From: Tolypothrix campylonemoides VB511288
GTDB lineage: Bacteria; Cyanobacteriota; Cyanobacteriia; Cyanobacteriales; Nostocaceae
Assembly: GCA_000828075.3 (NCBI GenBank)
Contig: JXCB02000001.1
Location: forward strand, 1,580,435-1,644,434
DNA length: 64,000 bases
Direction of reading: 5' to 3'
Shown here: positions 16,390 through 25,765 of the stretch, in pieces
Numbering within the stretch: the first letter of the stretch is position 1
Layout of the letters: each line of letters begins with the position of its first letter
The notes under the pieces: generated by a model
Told to the model about the DNA's origin: nothing
What the model saw: only the letters and a program-made list of their open reading frames with translations
Database searches by the model: none
Position numbers and translations under genes: made by a program

Positions 16390-17465
16390 TCTGTCAATAA
16401 CTTAGAACAGTGCAAGTCAAAGAAAGCTGTCATGGACTTGCACAATTGCGGAAACCACACCCATCTCATCTTGCGACGGTCTTCCTCTAACACACACCAT
16501 TGTGTAGCAACGTAAAGACTTTGAATAGCGGTCAGTTTATAATCGTTCATGAGTTGCTCCCAATCGTAGTTTGACACGCTATTACGGACGAGAGTTGCAT
16601 AATACTCCTGCAAGATAGGAATTTCCAATTGCCGCCGTAAATCGGGTTCCCACCAATGCACCATCATATAAGCAATATCGCTGACTCCTAACCATGTAGT
16701 GAGTGACCAATCAAACGGCTGGCGGTCAATTAAATAGATTTTCCCTTCTCCATTAAATGGAGAGAGGATATTGCCAGGGTTGACATCACCATGAATCAGC
16801 GTAAAACCAAATGAATTTTTTGTGCGCTCAATCATCTTGGCAGGATGGTACTGAAACACATCCACAAGTACCGACTGCCATGAAGTATCAATTTCATTTT
16901 TAACCTGCTCCAGCATTGGTAATAACCCTGCTTTAACATGAGCTACGTATCGCTCAATTTCAGTTTGGCTGGGAACACTAGCACCAATAGCTTGTAACTT
17001 TTCAGTTCCCCACCAATGGGCGTGCAATGTGGCTAATGCTTGAGCAACCCCACACCCATAGGCAAGTGTTGGCTGAGTTTGCCAATTGGGACGATGCGTT
17101 GCAGACAAGTCTTCCATGAGAATGTGATACCGACGAGGGTTTTCTGCATATCGTGCATGGTAACAAGTCGGTATCGGTCGATTCACCAGATGAATATAAT
17201 CTCGTGTATAGTAATTGACTTCAGAAGATCCCACAATGGTACTGTCACCTGCACACATTTTTAGCAGTAGCGATGCTGGCAATGTGCCTGTTGTTCCTGG
17301 CTTATACTGAAGCCGGATTTTGGCAATACGGGCATTTTCACTACCTGAGATTTTGATATCAAAATCTTTGACGCTATCAGTGACCAGCACGCCACTGTCA
17401 ATAAGCACTGAATTAAGCCAGTCTTGAGTAATCTGACCAATGTCAGTAATGACTTCATTGTTCAT
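16386..17465 (-). CDS. aminoglycoside phosphotransferase-like (APH/EcKL) small-molecule kinase
   Basis: This protein of ~359 residues has the protein-kinase-like APH fold. The catalytic loop is HGDVNPGNIL (Asp base and Asn), and the metal-binding Asp is in YLIDRQPFDW. An N-terminal segment (SENARIAKIRLQYKPG, LPASLLLKMC) carries the ATP-lobe lysine. Architecture and length fit the ecdysteroid-kinase-like/APH group, which phosphorylates small hydroxylated molecules. The substrate is unknown, and resistance function should not be assumed. ATG 17465 is preferred over the GTG at 17510. It is divergent from the WrbA-like gene with a ~110-bp gap. Confidence 0.82.
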   Translation of the reverse strand: MNNEVITDIGQITQDWLNSVLIDSGVLVTDSVKDFDIKISGSENARIAKIRLQYKPGTTGTLPASLLLKMCAGDSTIVGSSEVNYYTRDYIHLVNRPIPTCYHARYAENPRRYHILMEDLSATHRPNWQTQPTLAYGCGVAQALATLHAHWWGTEKLQAIGASVPSQTEIERYVAHVKAGLLPMLEQVKNEIDTSWQSVLVDVFQYHPAKMIERTKNSFGFTLIHGDVNPGNILSPFNGEGKIYLIDRQPFDWSLTTWLGVSDIAYMMVHWWEPDLRRQLEIPILQEYYATLVRNSVSNYDWEQLMNDYKLTAIQSLYVATQWCVLEEDRRKMRWVWFPQLCKSMTAFFDLHCSKLLTD

Positions 17466-17576
17466 GTTTGAAACAAGAGTGTCTAATACGACTGTGAAAT
17501 GCGACTTCACTTTATGACCGAGAGCCCCTATGATATTACTCGGTCATTTGACATCCATCAACTAAGCAGGTTTCCC

Positions 17577-18167
17577 ATGCCCACCGTAGCGATTGTTTAC
17601 TTTTCCGGCGCTGGTCACACTCATCTTATGGCTCAAGCCGTTGCTGAAGGCGCAAGCAAAGTAGAGGGTACGACTGTTGAGGTTTTGCGGATTATTGGCG
17701 AGCAGATTGTCAATGGTCGCTGGAAAGATGATGCAACGATAGAAAAGCTAAACCAAGCAGATGCAATTGTGTTTGGTACACCTACCTACATGGGTGGCGC
17801 TGCGGCTCAATTTAAGGCATTTATTGATGCAGCCAGCGGAATTTGGTTTCAACACGGATGGAAAGATAAAATCGCTGGTGGCTTTACGCACTCTAGTTCC
17901 CCCAGCGGCGATAAACAGGGAACACTGTTATATTTGGCAACAAATGCGGCTCAACACGGTATGATTTGGGTGAATGTAGGAGATTTGCAAAGCTTTTTGT
18001 TTGGGAAGGATGATGGGGTGAATCGACTAGGGGGATTTTTGGGCGTAATGGGTCAAAGCCAACTCGATATGAGCGGTAAGGAAGCAGAAATAGATCCAGG
18101 CGATCGCCTCACCTCAGAACGCTTTGGGCAACGCATTGCAGAGGCAACGAAACGTTGGGTTGAGTAA
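17577..18167 (+). CDS. WrbA-like flavodoxin-fold NAD(P)H:quinone oxidoreductase
   Basis: This 196-residue flavodoxin-fold protein starts MPTVAIVYFSGAGHTHLMAQ, where the SGAGHT loop binds the FMN phosphate. GTPTYMGGAAAQFKAFID is the second FMN loop, and GGFTHSSSPSGDKQ is the third. These match the WrbA/flavodoxin family, whose members reduce quinones by two electrons with NAD(P)H. The frame is open further upstream to 17499, but the family N-terminus and the ATG at 17577 fix the start. It is a probable single-gene unit, divergent from the APH-like kinase. Confidence 0.9.
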   Translation: MPTVAIVYFSGAGHTHLMAQAVAEGASKVEGTTVEVLRIIGEQIVNGRWKDDATIEKLNQADAIVFGTPTYMGGAAAQFKAFIDAASGIWFQHGWKDKIAGGFTHSSSPSGDKQGTLLYLATNAAQHGMIWVNVGDLQSFLFGKDDGVNRLGGFLGVMGQSQLDMSGKEAEIDPGDRLTSERFGQRIAEATKRWVE

Positions 18168-18189
18168 ACTGTGACTAGTGCTGCTGTGT

Positions 18190-19260
18190 TTATGAATTGA
18201 GCTTAAAAACATCTGCGATTACACCAGCATCTCCTATCAGCTTATGCTCTGCCGGAGAATCATAAACTACCAGTAGTGAAGGTACCCCAGCTATATTTTG
18301 AAATAAAGTCATTCCCTCGGCGTGGTCGTCTCTATTTCCATATGGGATATCGAGCACAGACTCTGGGTAATTGAGAACATTTTCAAGGCAATGAACACCA
18401 TTGTTCAAACGATAAACTTGCACAGGACCATCTAAATCCATTGTTGGTCCTGCTAAAATCAATAAATCTTCACCATCTAAAAATAAATCCCGAATTCCCA
18501 AGCCATTCAAGAAGATAAAATGCTTCTTGTATCTTTTTTCTTCCTCTCCAATTGTCTTCAGTCTCAGCAGTTCGGGGCTAGAATTTTCTAACTCTATTTC
18601 CAGCATCACAGACCAACCTCGCAACACAGGTCCGCGCAAACCTAGAAAAACTCGGTTTTGATAAACGGCTATTCCTTCAATGTCAAACCCATTATCTTTA
18701 CCTGGAATTGTAGCTTTCACAAAAAAGCCCAAATGTGGGTCATCTGCCAAAGCTTCCATCAGCAAGTTACCTTGTTGCGTCACCTCAAGTTTGGCAGCAC
18801 TCAATTGTACATCAGGATTTTCTGGATGTGGGCATGATGGAAATAATTCACCATCCACCAACGGAATACGTCCGATGATATAACGATTTGGTTCTGATGT
18901 AATTGTTGCCAATCTTTTAATATTTTTCTCATCAGAATGTTTGGGTTTAGGTTTTTTACGTTTATAGCTATGAGAACCTATTAACCACAGGTAATAATCA
19001 GTATATGCTAACCCTTCAATATCAATTTCCTCTTCTTCTGGTGCAGGTAAACTGATAAATTCTGCTACGTGAAATTGTTTATGCTCTGCGAAATTGTTGA
19101 CATCTACAAAAGATAGACGTTCAATAGTTGAGGTTTCATCTGACCCCAACCACAAATGCTTCTCCGGAGTTAGCAGCACTGCTGAAATATCTTTACGATG
19201 TTCTTTGAAGCTATCAGTAAAAGTTAGAAAAACTTGATTGATGAGAGATGAATTGTGCAT
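18190..19260 (-). CDS. DUF3616 domain protein
   Basis: This 356-residue protein contains the DUF3616 pattern: DISAVLLTPEKHLWLGSDE near the N-terminus, then FDIEGIAVYQNRVFLGLRGP and a late DDHAEGMTLF. Repeated beta-propeller-like blades with D-x-E-G motifs (IDIEGLAY, FDIEGIAV, HAEGMTLF) suggest a six-bladed propeller, possibly calcium-binding, as in esterase-like phytase families. No enzyme activity is known. No signal peptide is visible. Start at ATG 19260; a TTG lies five codons upstream. The next gene upstream is the divergent CHAD gene. Confidence 0.82.
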   Translation of the reverse strand: MHNSSLINQVFLTFTDSFKEHRKDISAVLLTPEKHLWLGSDETSTIERLSFVDVNNFAEHKQFHVAEFISLPAPEEEEIDIEGLAYTDYYLWLIGSHSYKRKKPKPKHSDEKNIKRLATITSEPNRYIIGRIPLVDGELFPSCPHPENPDVQLSAAKLEVTQQGNLLMEALADDPHLGFFVKATIPGKDNGFDIEGIAVYQNRVFLGLRGPVLRGWSVMLEIELENSSPELLRLKTIGEEEKRYKKHFIFLNGLGIRDLFLDGEDLLILAGPTMDLDGPVQVYRLNNGVHCLENVLNYPESVLDIPYGNRDDHAEGMTLFQNIAGVPSLLVVYDSPAEHKLIGDAGVIADVFKLNS

Positions 19261-19526
19261 TGCAAATAACCCCAAAGAAAATCATATCAAAAATGTAATC
19301 GTTATTAATATAACTTAAAACTCAGTGTTTTCCGCAAAGCCATGATGCTATCTCAGCATAGTCTGTCATTATAATAGTAGAAATATCTAACTTTCAGCAG
19401 AAATATATTTCTTAATAATTAAATAAGATAAAAGATAACAAGATATAGATGAAATTGTTTAAGTAATGCTACCATTCAATAACCTCATTTAGTTAGGTGT
19501 TATTATATCAAGGTGTATCAATTAGA

Positions 19527-20495
19527 ATGACATTAGCTACAAAACCGAAGGTCGAAACTCTAGGACATTACGCTTGTGACGCGATTCAAAAACACTTAAA
19601 GAAAACCTTAAAGTGGGAAACAGCAGTCAAAAAAGATAAAGATTCAGAAGCACTGCATCAAATGCGAGTGGGGATGCGTCGCCTACGCTCGACTGTAACT
19701 GGGTTTTCCGCAGTTGTAGATCTGCCAAAGGCTGCAAGTGATAAAAATATCGGTAAAATTGCGCGTCGTCTTGGTAATCTCCGGGATTTAGACGTGCTCA
19801 AAGAGACTTTGGAAAACTTTGAGCGATCGCATTTACCTCGTAAAGAACAACAGTCTCTAGAAACAGCTTTGGATGCGTTGGGTAAACAACGTCAAGAGGC
19901 ACTAGCAGATGTGAAGTCAACATTAAAGGATGAGCGTTACAAGTCTCTCAAACAGACATTAAAAGAGTGGTTAGAGGAACCATCTTATCAACCACTAGCA
20001 TCTTTGCCAATTCAGCAAGTTCTACCAGATTTACTTTTACCTGAGGTAAGTGAATTCTTTCTGCATCCAAGTTGGCTGATTGGTAGCCAAGTAGAAGAAG
20101 CAGAGATTGTGATTTCTAGAAACTGGGATTCCCAGAGGGTAGAGCAAGAATTAGCAACGAATGGGGACACTCTCCACAGTTTACGCAAACAAGCCAAACG
20201 CCTGCGCTACCAAATGGAGTTATTTACTGACTTATACGGCGAGTCTTATACGGTTTGTCTTGCAGACGTAAAAAGTATTCAAGAAATTTTGGGAGAAATG
20301 CAAGATAGTGTAGTTTTAGCCCAGTGGCTTGCAGATGTCTTCAAGTCAGAAATACACGCAGAGCTTCCTACACTTGCTTCTTTGTTAGCTCAAAATCGTT
20401 ACAAGTTATGGCAGCAGTGGCAACCATTACAGCAGCGATATCTGAAAGCTGAGACAAGACAAGGATTTCATTTAACAATAATGCATCCAATTTAA
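19527..20495 (+). CDS. CHAD domain protein
   Basis: This 322-residue all-helical protein has the CHAD signature: an early HQMRVGMRRLRSTVTGF helix with conserved His and Arg residues, and a second half repeating the pattern in LHSLRKQAKRLRYQMELF. CHAD domains bind inorganic polyphosphate through these basic surfaces and often accompany CYTH triphosphatases, absent here. ATG 19527 (MTLATKPKVETLG) is preferred to the GTG at 19497. Its promoter lies in the AT-rich 266-bp gap shared with the divergent DUF3616 gene. Confidence 0.9.
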   Translation: MTLATKPKVETLGHYACDAIQKHLKKTLKWETAVKKDKDSEALHQMRVGMRRLRSTVTGFSAVVDLPKAASDKNIGKIARRLGNLRDLDVLKETLENFERSHLPRKEQQSLETALDALGKQRQEALADVKSTLKDERYKSLKQTLKEWLEEPSYQPLASLPIQQVLPDLLLPEVSEFFLHPSWLIGSQVEEAEIVISRNWDSQRVEQELATNGDTLHSLRKQAKRLRYQMELFTDLYGESYTVCLADVKSIQEILGEMQDSVVLAQWLADVFKSEIHAELPTLASLLAQNRYKLWQQWQPLQQRYLKAETRQGFHLTIMHPI

Positions 20496-20849
20496 GGCTT
20501 TAACTAGTGAGTAAGCTGTTCGATAAATAAGCTTGTATTATCTGGGCGAGTAAGCTTGTATTATCTGGGCGGGCAAGATGCCCACCCCACAAGTTCCAAG
20601 CTCCTAGATTGGAGAGCGCTTATTCTATGATTAGACCACAAATCGTAGGGTGGGCATTGCCCAGAGCCAATGTCATGGACATTTGAGATATTGGTGAGCA
20701 GTCCGCCCTTGGGGGTTCCCCCCGTTGTAGGCGGAACGCCTTCCCGCAGGGTAGGAACTGCGAATCCGAAGGATGAGCAATGCCCACCTTACAGGAAACC
20801 GCTGTATCTGTGGCGTTATTCTGAATTGTGCATTCTTCTCAAGTGGCAA
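20496..20849. other. repeat-filled intergenic gap
   Basis: No gene is seen. A short tandem repeat (AAGCTTGTATTATCTGGGCG twice, from about 20530) is followed by a GGGCAAGATGCCCACCCCAC copy near 20573 (the family hit by the IS4 element) and then by the MITE-like family B element at 20613-20806. Confidence 0.75.
20613..20806 (+). mobile_element. MITE-like repeat family B, copy 1
   Basis: This ~194-bp non-coding element begins AGCGCTTATTCT and ends with CAATGCCCACCTTACAGG and AAACCGCTGT. The copy at 33003-33221 has the same borders in inverted orientation, with ACAGCG/CGCTGT termini. Shared internal blocks are ACAAATCGTAGGGTGG and GGACATTTGAGATATT. The middle differs, which suggests swapping or nested insertion of smaller repeats. 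Confidence 0.75.
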
Positions 20850-21356
20850 TTAACTGGTTAAGCCTTTGACGATCGCATTTGCCATTGCCTCTGCATTATA
20901 TAAATTCATATCTTTTTGCGAATCAATAAAACAACTTTCTATAAGAATCGCAGGCATCTTTGTATTTTTAAGGACAAATAAGTGGTACCCACTCTTAACG
21001 CCGCGATTAGAAAATCCTAGGTTGACGATTTGATTTAAGACAGAATGAGCAATTTTACTGGCTTTTTCGCTAATGGCAAAAACTTCTGTTCCATGTGCTT
21101 GACCATTGAAAAAATTGAAATGTATCGAGACAAAAACATCAACATTAGCAGCATTAGCTATATCGCATCTTTTTCCTAAAGATTCTTTGACTGTATCAGC
21201 TTTTGATGGTTTACATGATATTGCTTCATGCCCTAAAGCTTTTAACTTTGCTATCACTCGATTGCCGAGCTCTAAAGTTAAATTATCCTCAAGTTGTATC
21301 CCTTTAGCTCCAGTATCAGGAGGACAATTATGACCAGTATCAATTCCAAATTTCAT
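20850..21356 (-). CDS. N-acetylmuramoyl-L-alanine amidase (Amidase_3)
   Basis: This 168-residue protein is little more than an Amidase_3 catalytic domain. The zinc-binding and catalytic positions are visible: the first His in FGIDTGHNCPPDTGAKG, a Glu in the first half (LEDNLTLELGNRV), the second His in VFVSIHFNFFNG, and the catalytic Glu in AILIESCFID. Such enzymes cleave the MurNAc-L-Ala bond of peptidoglycan. No signal peptide is present, so it may act in the cytoplasm, be exported by another route, or be phage-like. ATG 21356 has GAGG about 8 bases upstream; the longer frame to 21416 requires TTG. Confidence 0.88.
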   Translation of the reverse strand: MKFGIDTGHNCPPDTGAKGIQLEDNLTLELGNRVIAKLKALGHEAISCKPSKADTVKESLGKRCDIANAANVDVFVSIHFNFFNGQAHGTEVFAISEKASKIAHSVLNQIVNLGFSNRGVKSGYHLFVLKNTKMPAILIESCFIDSQKDMNLYNAEAMANAIVKGLTS

Positions 21357-21739
21357 TTCATGCGCCTCAGATAATTTGGATGCTTCGTTTTCAGAAATTC
21401 TAGTTATAAATGTCAATTTCTGCCAGTGAACAGTTTTTGGAGATTCTCAAAATCGAGCCTCAACAAATAAGTTGAGTGCGTAAGCCCTGATTTAGTATTT
21501 GCAAAAATTCCCTATATTCGGATAATCACCCATTTTTACGGAAAAAACCAGGATAAATCTACCTAATTCGATGTGCGACTGGAAAACAGCGTCGGAGGTG
21601 AAGTTACGGTTCGAGGCGCGAAAATTCTTACATGATCAGCAGATTTAAAAGTGCGGCGCTTTCATCTCATCCCCTTTTAGCAAGTCAAGAGTGTCACAAT
21701 AAAGATGTAAAACGTTAAGCAGGCTTTCAATCTTAAGGC
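21357..21739. other. 380-bp divergent promoter gap
   Basis: No gene is recognised between the divergent amidase and chelatase genes. I looked for a cobalamin riboswitch before the chelatase-type gene and did not recognise a B12 box. A weak inverted repeat (CCTCAACAAATAAGTTGAG, near 21458) is present. Confidence 0.45.
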
Positions 21740-24700
21740 ATGAAACGCATTATCCTGATTGCTGGATTTGAATCGTTCAACGCTGACTTGTATCGGAAGG
21801 CAGCTTTTTTGGCTACGTCTGGTGTCAGTGATTTGGATATTCGCATCTTTAGCGATCGCGACATTACCACCAAACGTGCTCTTGTAGAAGCAGCACTCAA
21901 AGATGCGGATGTGTTTTTTGGCAGCTTGCTGTTTGATTATGATCAAGTGTTGTGGTTGCGCGATCGCATCTCGCACATCCCCATCCGCCTCGTGTTCGAG
22001 TCAGCATTAGAATTGCTGAGTTTAACCAAACTGGGTGCTTTTGCCATTGGCGATAAACCCAAAGGAATGCCCAAACCAGTTAAATTCATCTTGGACAAAT
22101 TCAGCAACGGACGAGAGGAAGATAAACTCGCAGGTTATATTAGCTTTTTAAAGATAGGACCAAAATTATTGAAATATGTGCCAGTGCAAAAAGTGCAAGA
22201 CTTACGCAACTGGCTAATTATATATGGTTACTGGAATGCTGGCGGACCAGAAAACGTTGCCGCATTATTCTGGACACTAGCAGAAAAATACTTAGGTTTA
22301 AAAGTTGGCGACATTCCCCCGCCAGTCGAAACCCCGAATATGGGCTTACTGCATCCCGACTATCCAGGTTATTTTGAATCACCACGCAAGTATCTAGAGT
22401 GGTATCTTGTGGGGCAGACGTCTCGCCTGCCGTCATCACAAAGCGAGGCGATACATTCACAAAGCGAAGCGATACATTCACAAAGCGAAGCGATACATTC
22501 GCAAAGCGGGGCGATGCATTCACAAAGCGAAGCGATACATTCACAAAGCGGGGCGATGCATTCACAAAGTAGTGTCCAGCATACAAAACCCGTTGTAGGA
22601 ATTCTCCTCTATCGCAAGCACGTTATCACCAAACAACCTTACATACCCCAACTCATCCGCCATTTTGAAGAAGCGGGTTTGATACCATTACCCATCTTCA
22701 TCAACGGTGTAGAAGGTCATGTGGCGGTGCGTGATTGGATGACAACCAACTATGAAGCCCAGCAACGACAACTAGGAAATGTAGAAATTGCTTCCCTTTC
22801 TCCAGAAGCAGTCAAGATTGATGCCATTGTCTCTACCATCGGCTTTCCTCTGGTGGGTGGTCCTGCTGGTTCAATGGAAGCAGGGCGTCAGGTGGAAGTC
22901 GCAAAACGCATCCTCAATGCTAAAAATGTACCGTACGTTGTCGCCGCACCACTACTTATTCAAGATATTTACTCTTGGACGCGCCAAGGTATCGGCGGGT
23001 TGCAAAGTGTTGTTTTATACGCTTTACCAGAACTGGATGGGGCAATTGACACGGTTCCCCTTGGTGGTTTAGTGGGAGAAAAGATTTATCTGGTTCCCGA
23101 ACGGGTACAGCGATTAATTGGTAGGGTAAAAAGCTGGATTAATATCAAACAAAAACCAGCATCCGAACGGAAGATTGCAATTATTCTGTATGGATTCCCG
23201 CCTGGTTACGGTGCTGTGGGAACAGCTGCTTTGTTAAATGTACCGCGAAGTCTACTCAAATTTCTCCACGCGCTTAAAGAGCAAGGTTATACAGTCGGGG
23301 ATTTGCCGGAAGATGGGGAAGAGTTGATTCGCCAGGTGAAACAGGCGGATGAAGAGATAGTTTCGCGCAAAGGCGAGCCAGCGCTGCAGGAGGGTTTCCC
23401 TCCGCAGGCGACTGGCGTTGCAAAGACGCCAAGAGAATTATCTACTTCCTCTCTTTGCGCCTCTGCGGCTTTGCGCGAGGAAAAAACCCCAATTACAGTT
23501 AATGTAAGAACCCTAGAAAAATGGCTGGGATATCTCCGCACATCCCGGATTGAGAAACAATGGAAATCTCTGACGGGTACTGGAATTAAAACTTATGGCG
23601 ATGAATTTCAGATTGGCGGTGTGCAGCTAGGGAATGTTTGGATAGGCGTACAACCACCTTTGGGCATACAAGGCGACCCGATGCGGTTGATGTTTGAACG
23701 GGATTTAACGCCGCATCCTCAATATGCTGCTTTCTACAAGTGGCTGCAAAATGAATTTGAAGCTGATGGTGTGGTTCATTTTGGTATGCACGGCACTGTA
23801 GAATGGTTGCCTGGTTCTCCTTTGGGGAATACGGGTTATTCTTGGTCTGATATTTTGTTGGGAGATTTGCCTAATCTATATATATATGCGGCGAATAATC
23901 CTTCGGAATCAATTTTGGCGAAGCGTCGCGGTTATGGGGTGTTAATTTCTCACAATGTACCACCTTACGGTCGCGCGGGTTTGTATAAGGAGTTGGTGGC
24001 GCTGCGGGATTTGATTTCGGAGTATCGAGAGGACCCACAGAAGAATTATGCCCTTAAGGAAGCAATTTGTAAAAAGATTGTGGATACGGGTTTGGATGCT
24101 GATTGTCCGTTTGAGGATGCGAAGCGGTTGGGGATTTCGTTTACGCCGGAGAATGTCCGGATGTTTAGTGGTCATGCTTTTGATGATTATCTCGTGAAGT
24201 TGTACGAGTATTTGCAGGTGTTGGAAAATCGGCTGTTCTCTTCTGGGTTGCATGTTTTGGGGGATGTGCCGAATGAGGAGGAGATGGAGTCTTACCTTGA
24301 GGCTTATTTTGGAAACGAACCGCAGAGTCGCAGAGAACACAGAGAGGAGGAGGAGAGGTTAGTTAGAGATTTGTTGATGCAGACGACTGATGAGTTGAGG
24401 AATTTGTTGCGGGGTTTGAATGGGGAGTATATTCCGCCTGCGCCTGGTGGTGATTTGTTGCGGGATGGTGCGGGTGTTTTGCCTACGGGGAGAAATATTC
24501 ATGCTTTAGATCCTTATCGTATGCCTTCGCCTGCGGCTTATGAACGGGGACGGGAAATTGGTCGAAAGATTATTGCGCAGCATCTGGAAGAACATGGGAG
24601 TTATCCAGAGACTGTGGCGGTGATGTTGTGGGGTTTGGATGCGATTAAAACTAAGGGAGAATCTCTTGGTATTCTGTTGGAGTTGGTGGGTGCGGAACCT

Positions 24701-25660
24701 GTGAAGGAGGGGACGGGGCGAATTGTCCGGTATGAACTTAAGCCGTTGGCTGAGGTGGGACATCCCCGAATTGATGTGTTGGGGAATTTGTCTGGGATTT
24801 TCCGCGATAGTTTTGTGAATATTATTGAGTTGTTGGATGATTTGTTTGGGCGGGCGGCTGAGGCTGATGAACCCGAAGACCAGAATTTTATTAGAAAACA
24901 CGCTTTGGCTTTGAAGGCGCAAGGGGTGGAAAATGTGGCGGCGAGGTTGTTTTCTAACCCGGCGGGTGATTTTGGTTCGCTGGTTAATGACCGTGTGGTT
25001 GATGGTAACTGGGAATCTGGCGATGAGTTGGGGGATACTTGGCAAGGTCGCAATGTGTTTAGCTATGGTAGGCAAGATAAGGGTCAAGCTAGACCAGAGG
25101 TTTTGCAGCAGTTGTTGAAGACAAGCGATCGCATTGTCCAAGAAATCGACTCGGTGGAATACGGTTTAACTGACATTCAAGAATATTATGCCAATACTGG
25201 TGGTTTGAAGAAAGCAGCGGAAAAACAACGCGGTAAAAAAGTGACAACTAGCTTTGTGGAAAGTTTCTCGAAGGATACAACGCCTCGCAATTTAGATGAT
25301 TTGCTGCGGATGGAATATCGCACCAAGTTGCTGAATCCTAAATGGGCGGATGCAATGGCGAATCAAGGTTCTGGCGGTGCTTTTGAGATTTCCCAACGGA
25401 TGACGGCGTTAATTGGCTGGGGTGGTACTGCGGATTTTACTGATGATTGGGTATATGACCAAGCGGCTGATACTTATGCCTTGGATGCAGAGATGGCAGA
25501 GAAATTGCGGAAGGCAAATCCGGAAGCTTTCCGTAATATTGTAGCGAGGATGTTAGAAGCGCATGGGCGAGGTTTTTGGCAACCTGGTGAGGAGAAGTTG
25601 CAGAAGTTACGCGAGTTGTATGAGTTAACGGATGAGGAGATTGAAGGTGTGACGGTTTAG
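21740..25660 (+). CDS. bchH: magnesium chelatase subunit H paralogue (BchH/CobN family)
   Basis: The ~1306-residue protein belongs to the CobN/BchH/ChlH family, the porphyrin-binding large subunit that, with the I and D ATPase subunits, inserts Mg into protoporphyrin IX (or Co into corrinoids). The N-terminal MKRIILIAGFESFNADLYRK and the central HFGMHGTVEWLPGSPLGNTG (carrying the family's conserved histidines) are clear. The C-terminal half (RMTALIGWGGTADFTDDW) also fits BchH. The N-terminus differs from the main oxygenic ChlH, so this is probably a second paralogue. Three segments look foreign: residues ~225-281 (SQSEAIH heptads), ~543-583 and ~858-871; each equals a dispersed DNA repeat read in frame. 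They sit at likely surface loops, so the gene may still work. A GUN4-domain kinase lies nearby on the other strand. Confidence 0.88.
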   Translation: MKRIILIAGFESFNADLYRKAAFLATSGVSDLDIRIFSDRDITTKRALVEAALKDADVFFGSLLFDYDQVLWLRDRISHIPIRLVFESALELLSLTKLGAFAIGDKPKGMPKPVKFILDKFSNGREEDKLAGYISFLKIGPKLLKYVPVQKVQDLRNWLIIYGYWNAGGPENVAALFWTLAEKYLGLKVGDIPPPVETPNMGLLHPDYPGYFESPRKYLEWYLVGQTSRLPSSQSEAIHSQSEAIHSQSEAIHSQSGAMHSQSEAIHSQSGAMHSQSSVQHTKPVVGILLYRKHVITKQPYIPQLIRHFEEAGLIPLPIFINGVEGHVAVRDWMTTNYEAQQRQLGNVEIASLSPEAVKIDAIVSTIGFPLVGGPAGSMEAGRQVEVAKRILNAKNVPYVVAAPLLIQDIYSWTRQGIGGLQSVVLYALPELDGAIDTVPLGGLVGEKIYLVPERVQRLIGRVKSWINIKQKPASERKIAIILYGFPPGYGAVGTAALLNVPRSLLKFLHALKEQGYTVGDLPEDGEELIRQVKQADEEIVSRKGEPALQEGFPPQATGVAKTPRELSTSSLCASAALREEKTPITVNVRTLEKWLGYLRTSRIEKQWKSLTGTGIKTYGDEFQIGGVQLGNVWIGVQPPLGIQGDPMRLMFERDLTPHPQYAAFYKWLQNEFEADGVVHFGMHGTVEWLPGSPLGNTGYSWSDILLGDLPNLYIYAANNPSESILAKRRGYGVLISHNVPPYGRAGLYKELVALRDLISEYREDPQKNYALKEAICKKIVDTGLDADCPFEDAKRLGISFTPENVRMFSGHAFDDYLVKLYEYLQVLENRLFSSGLHVLGDVPNEEEMESYLEAYFGNEPQSRREHREEEERLVRDLLMQTTDELRNLLRGLNGEYIPPAPGGDLLRDGAGVLPTGRNIHALDPYRMPSPAAYERGREIGRKIIAQHLEEHGSYPETVAVMLWGLDAIKTKGESLGILLELVGAEPVKEGTGRIVRYELKPLAEVGHPRIDVLGNLSGIFRDSFVNIIELLDDLFGRAAEADEPEDQNFIRKHALALKAQGVENVAARLFSNPAGDFGSLVNDRVVDGNWESGDELGDTWQGRNVFSYGRQDKGQARPEVLQQLLKTSDRIVQEIDSVEYGLTDIQEYYANTGGLKKAAEKQRGKKVTTSFVESFSKDTTPRNLDDLLRMEYRTKLLNPKWADAMANQGSGGAFEISQRMTALIGWGGTADFTDDWVYDQAADTYALDAEMAEKLRKANPEAFRNIVARMLEAHGRGFWQPGEEKLQKLRELYELTDEEIEGVTV
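22436..22582 (+). repeat. 21-bp tandem repeat inside the chelatase gene
   Basis: Six units of TCACAAAGCGAAGCGATACAT-type sequence, with small variations, plus a degenerate seventh encode SQSEAIH or SQSGAMH heptads. The 25 bp just before (GTGGGGCAGACGTCTCGCCTG) resembles the dispersed repeat GTGGGGTAGGCATCTTGCCTG at 36380. The linker therefore seems to have grown from a captured repeat. Confidence 0.92.
23366..23432 (+). repeat. dispersed repeat family F captured in frame in the chelatase gene
   Basis: The core CAGCGCTGCAGGAGGGTTTC and the following CCTCCGCAGGCGACTGGCG occur almost identically, inverted, at about 33976-34025 in non-coding DNA. A diverged relative lies near 59412. Here it is read as GEPALQEGFPPQATGVAKTP, followed by further repeat-like sequence (SLCASAALREEK). 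Confidence 0.88.
24314..24352 (+). repeat. dispersed repeat family E captured in frame in the chelatase gene
   Basis: AACGAACCGCAGAGTCGCAG followed by AGAACACAGAGAGG matches the intergenic family seen near 52131, 56871 and, more diverged, 48322. It is translated here as NEPQSRREHREEEE. Confidence 0.8.
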
Positions 25661-25765
25661 AAGGTAGGGTGGGTTAGCCGAGAGTACGGCACCACACAAA
25701 CTTACCTCTTTTGAGGCTATTATGTCTTCAAATGATTACACTTTCAGAGCCAGAGAGCAAATTAT

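Noticed and set aside
16386-17465. Antibiotic-resistance aminoglycoside kinase
   Set aside because: The APH fold is shared by many small-molecule kinases; nothing in sequence or context supports aminoglycosides.
21417-21739. Cobalamin riboswitch before the chelatase gene
   Set aside because: I could not find a recognisable B12 box or the expected helices; absence cannot be proven by eye.
22436-22582. CRISPR-like array
   Set aside because: Units are head-to-tail with no spacers and are in frame inside the chelatase gene; it is a protein-coding tandem repeat.
24506-25141. Long antisense open frame (211 codons) opposite the chelatase gene
   Set aside because: Composition (His/Gln/Ile/Pro-rich) is that of a shadow of the real gene; the plus-strand protein is clearly conserved.
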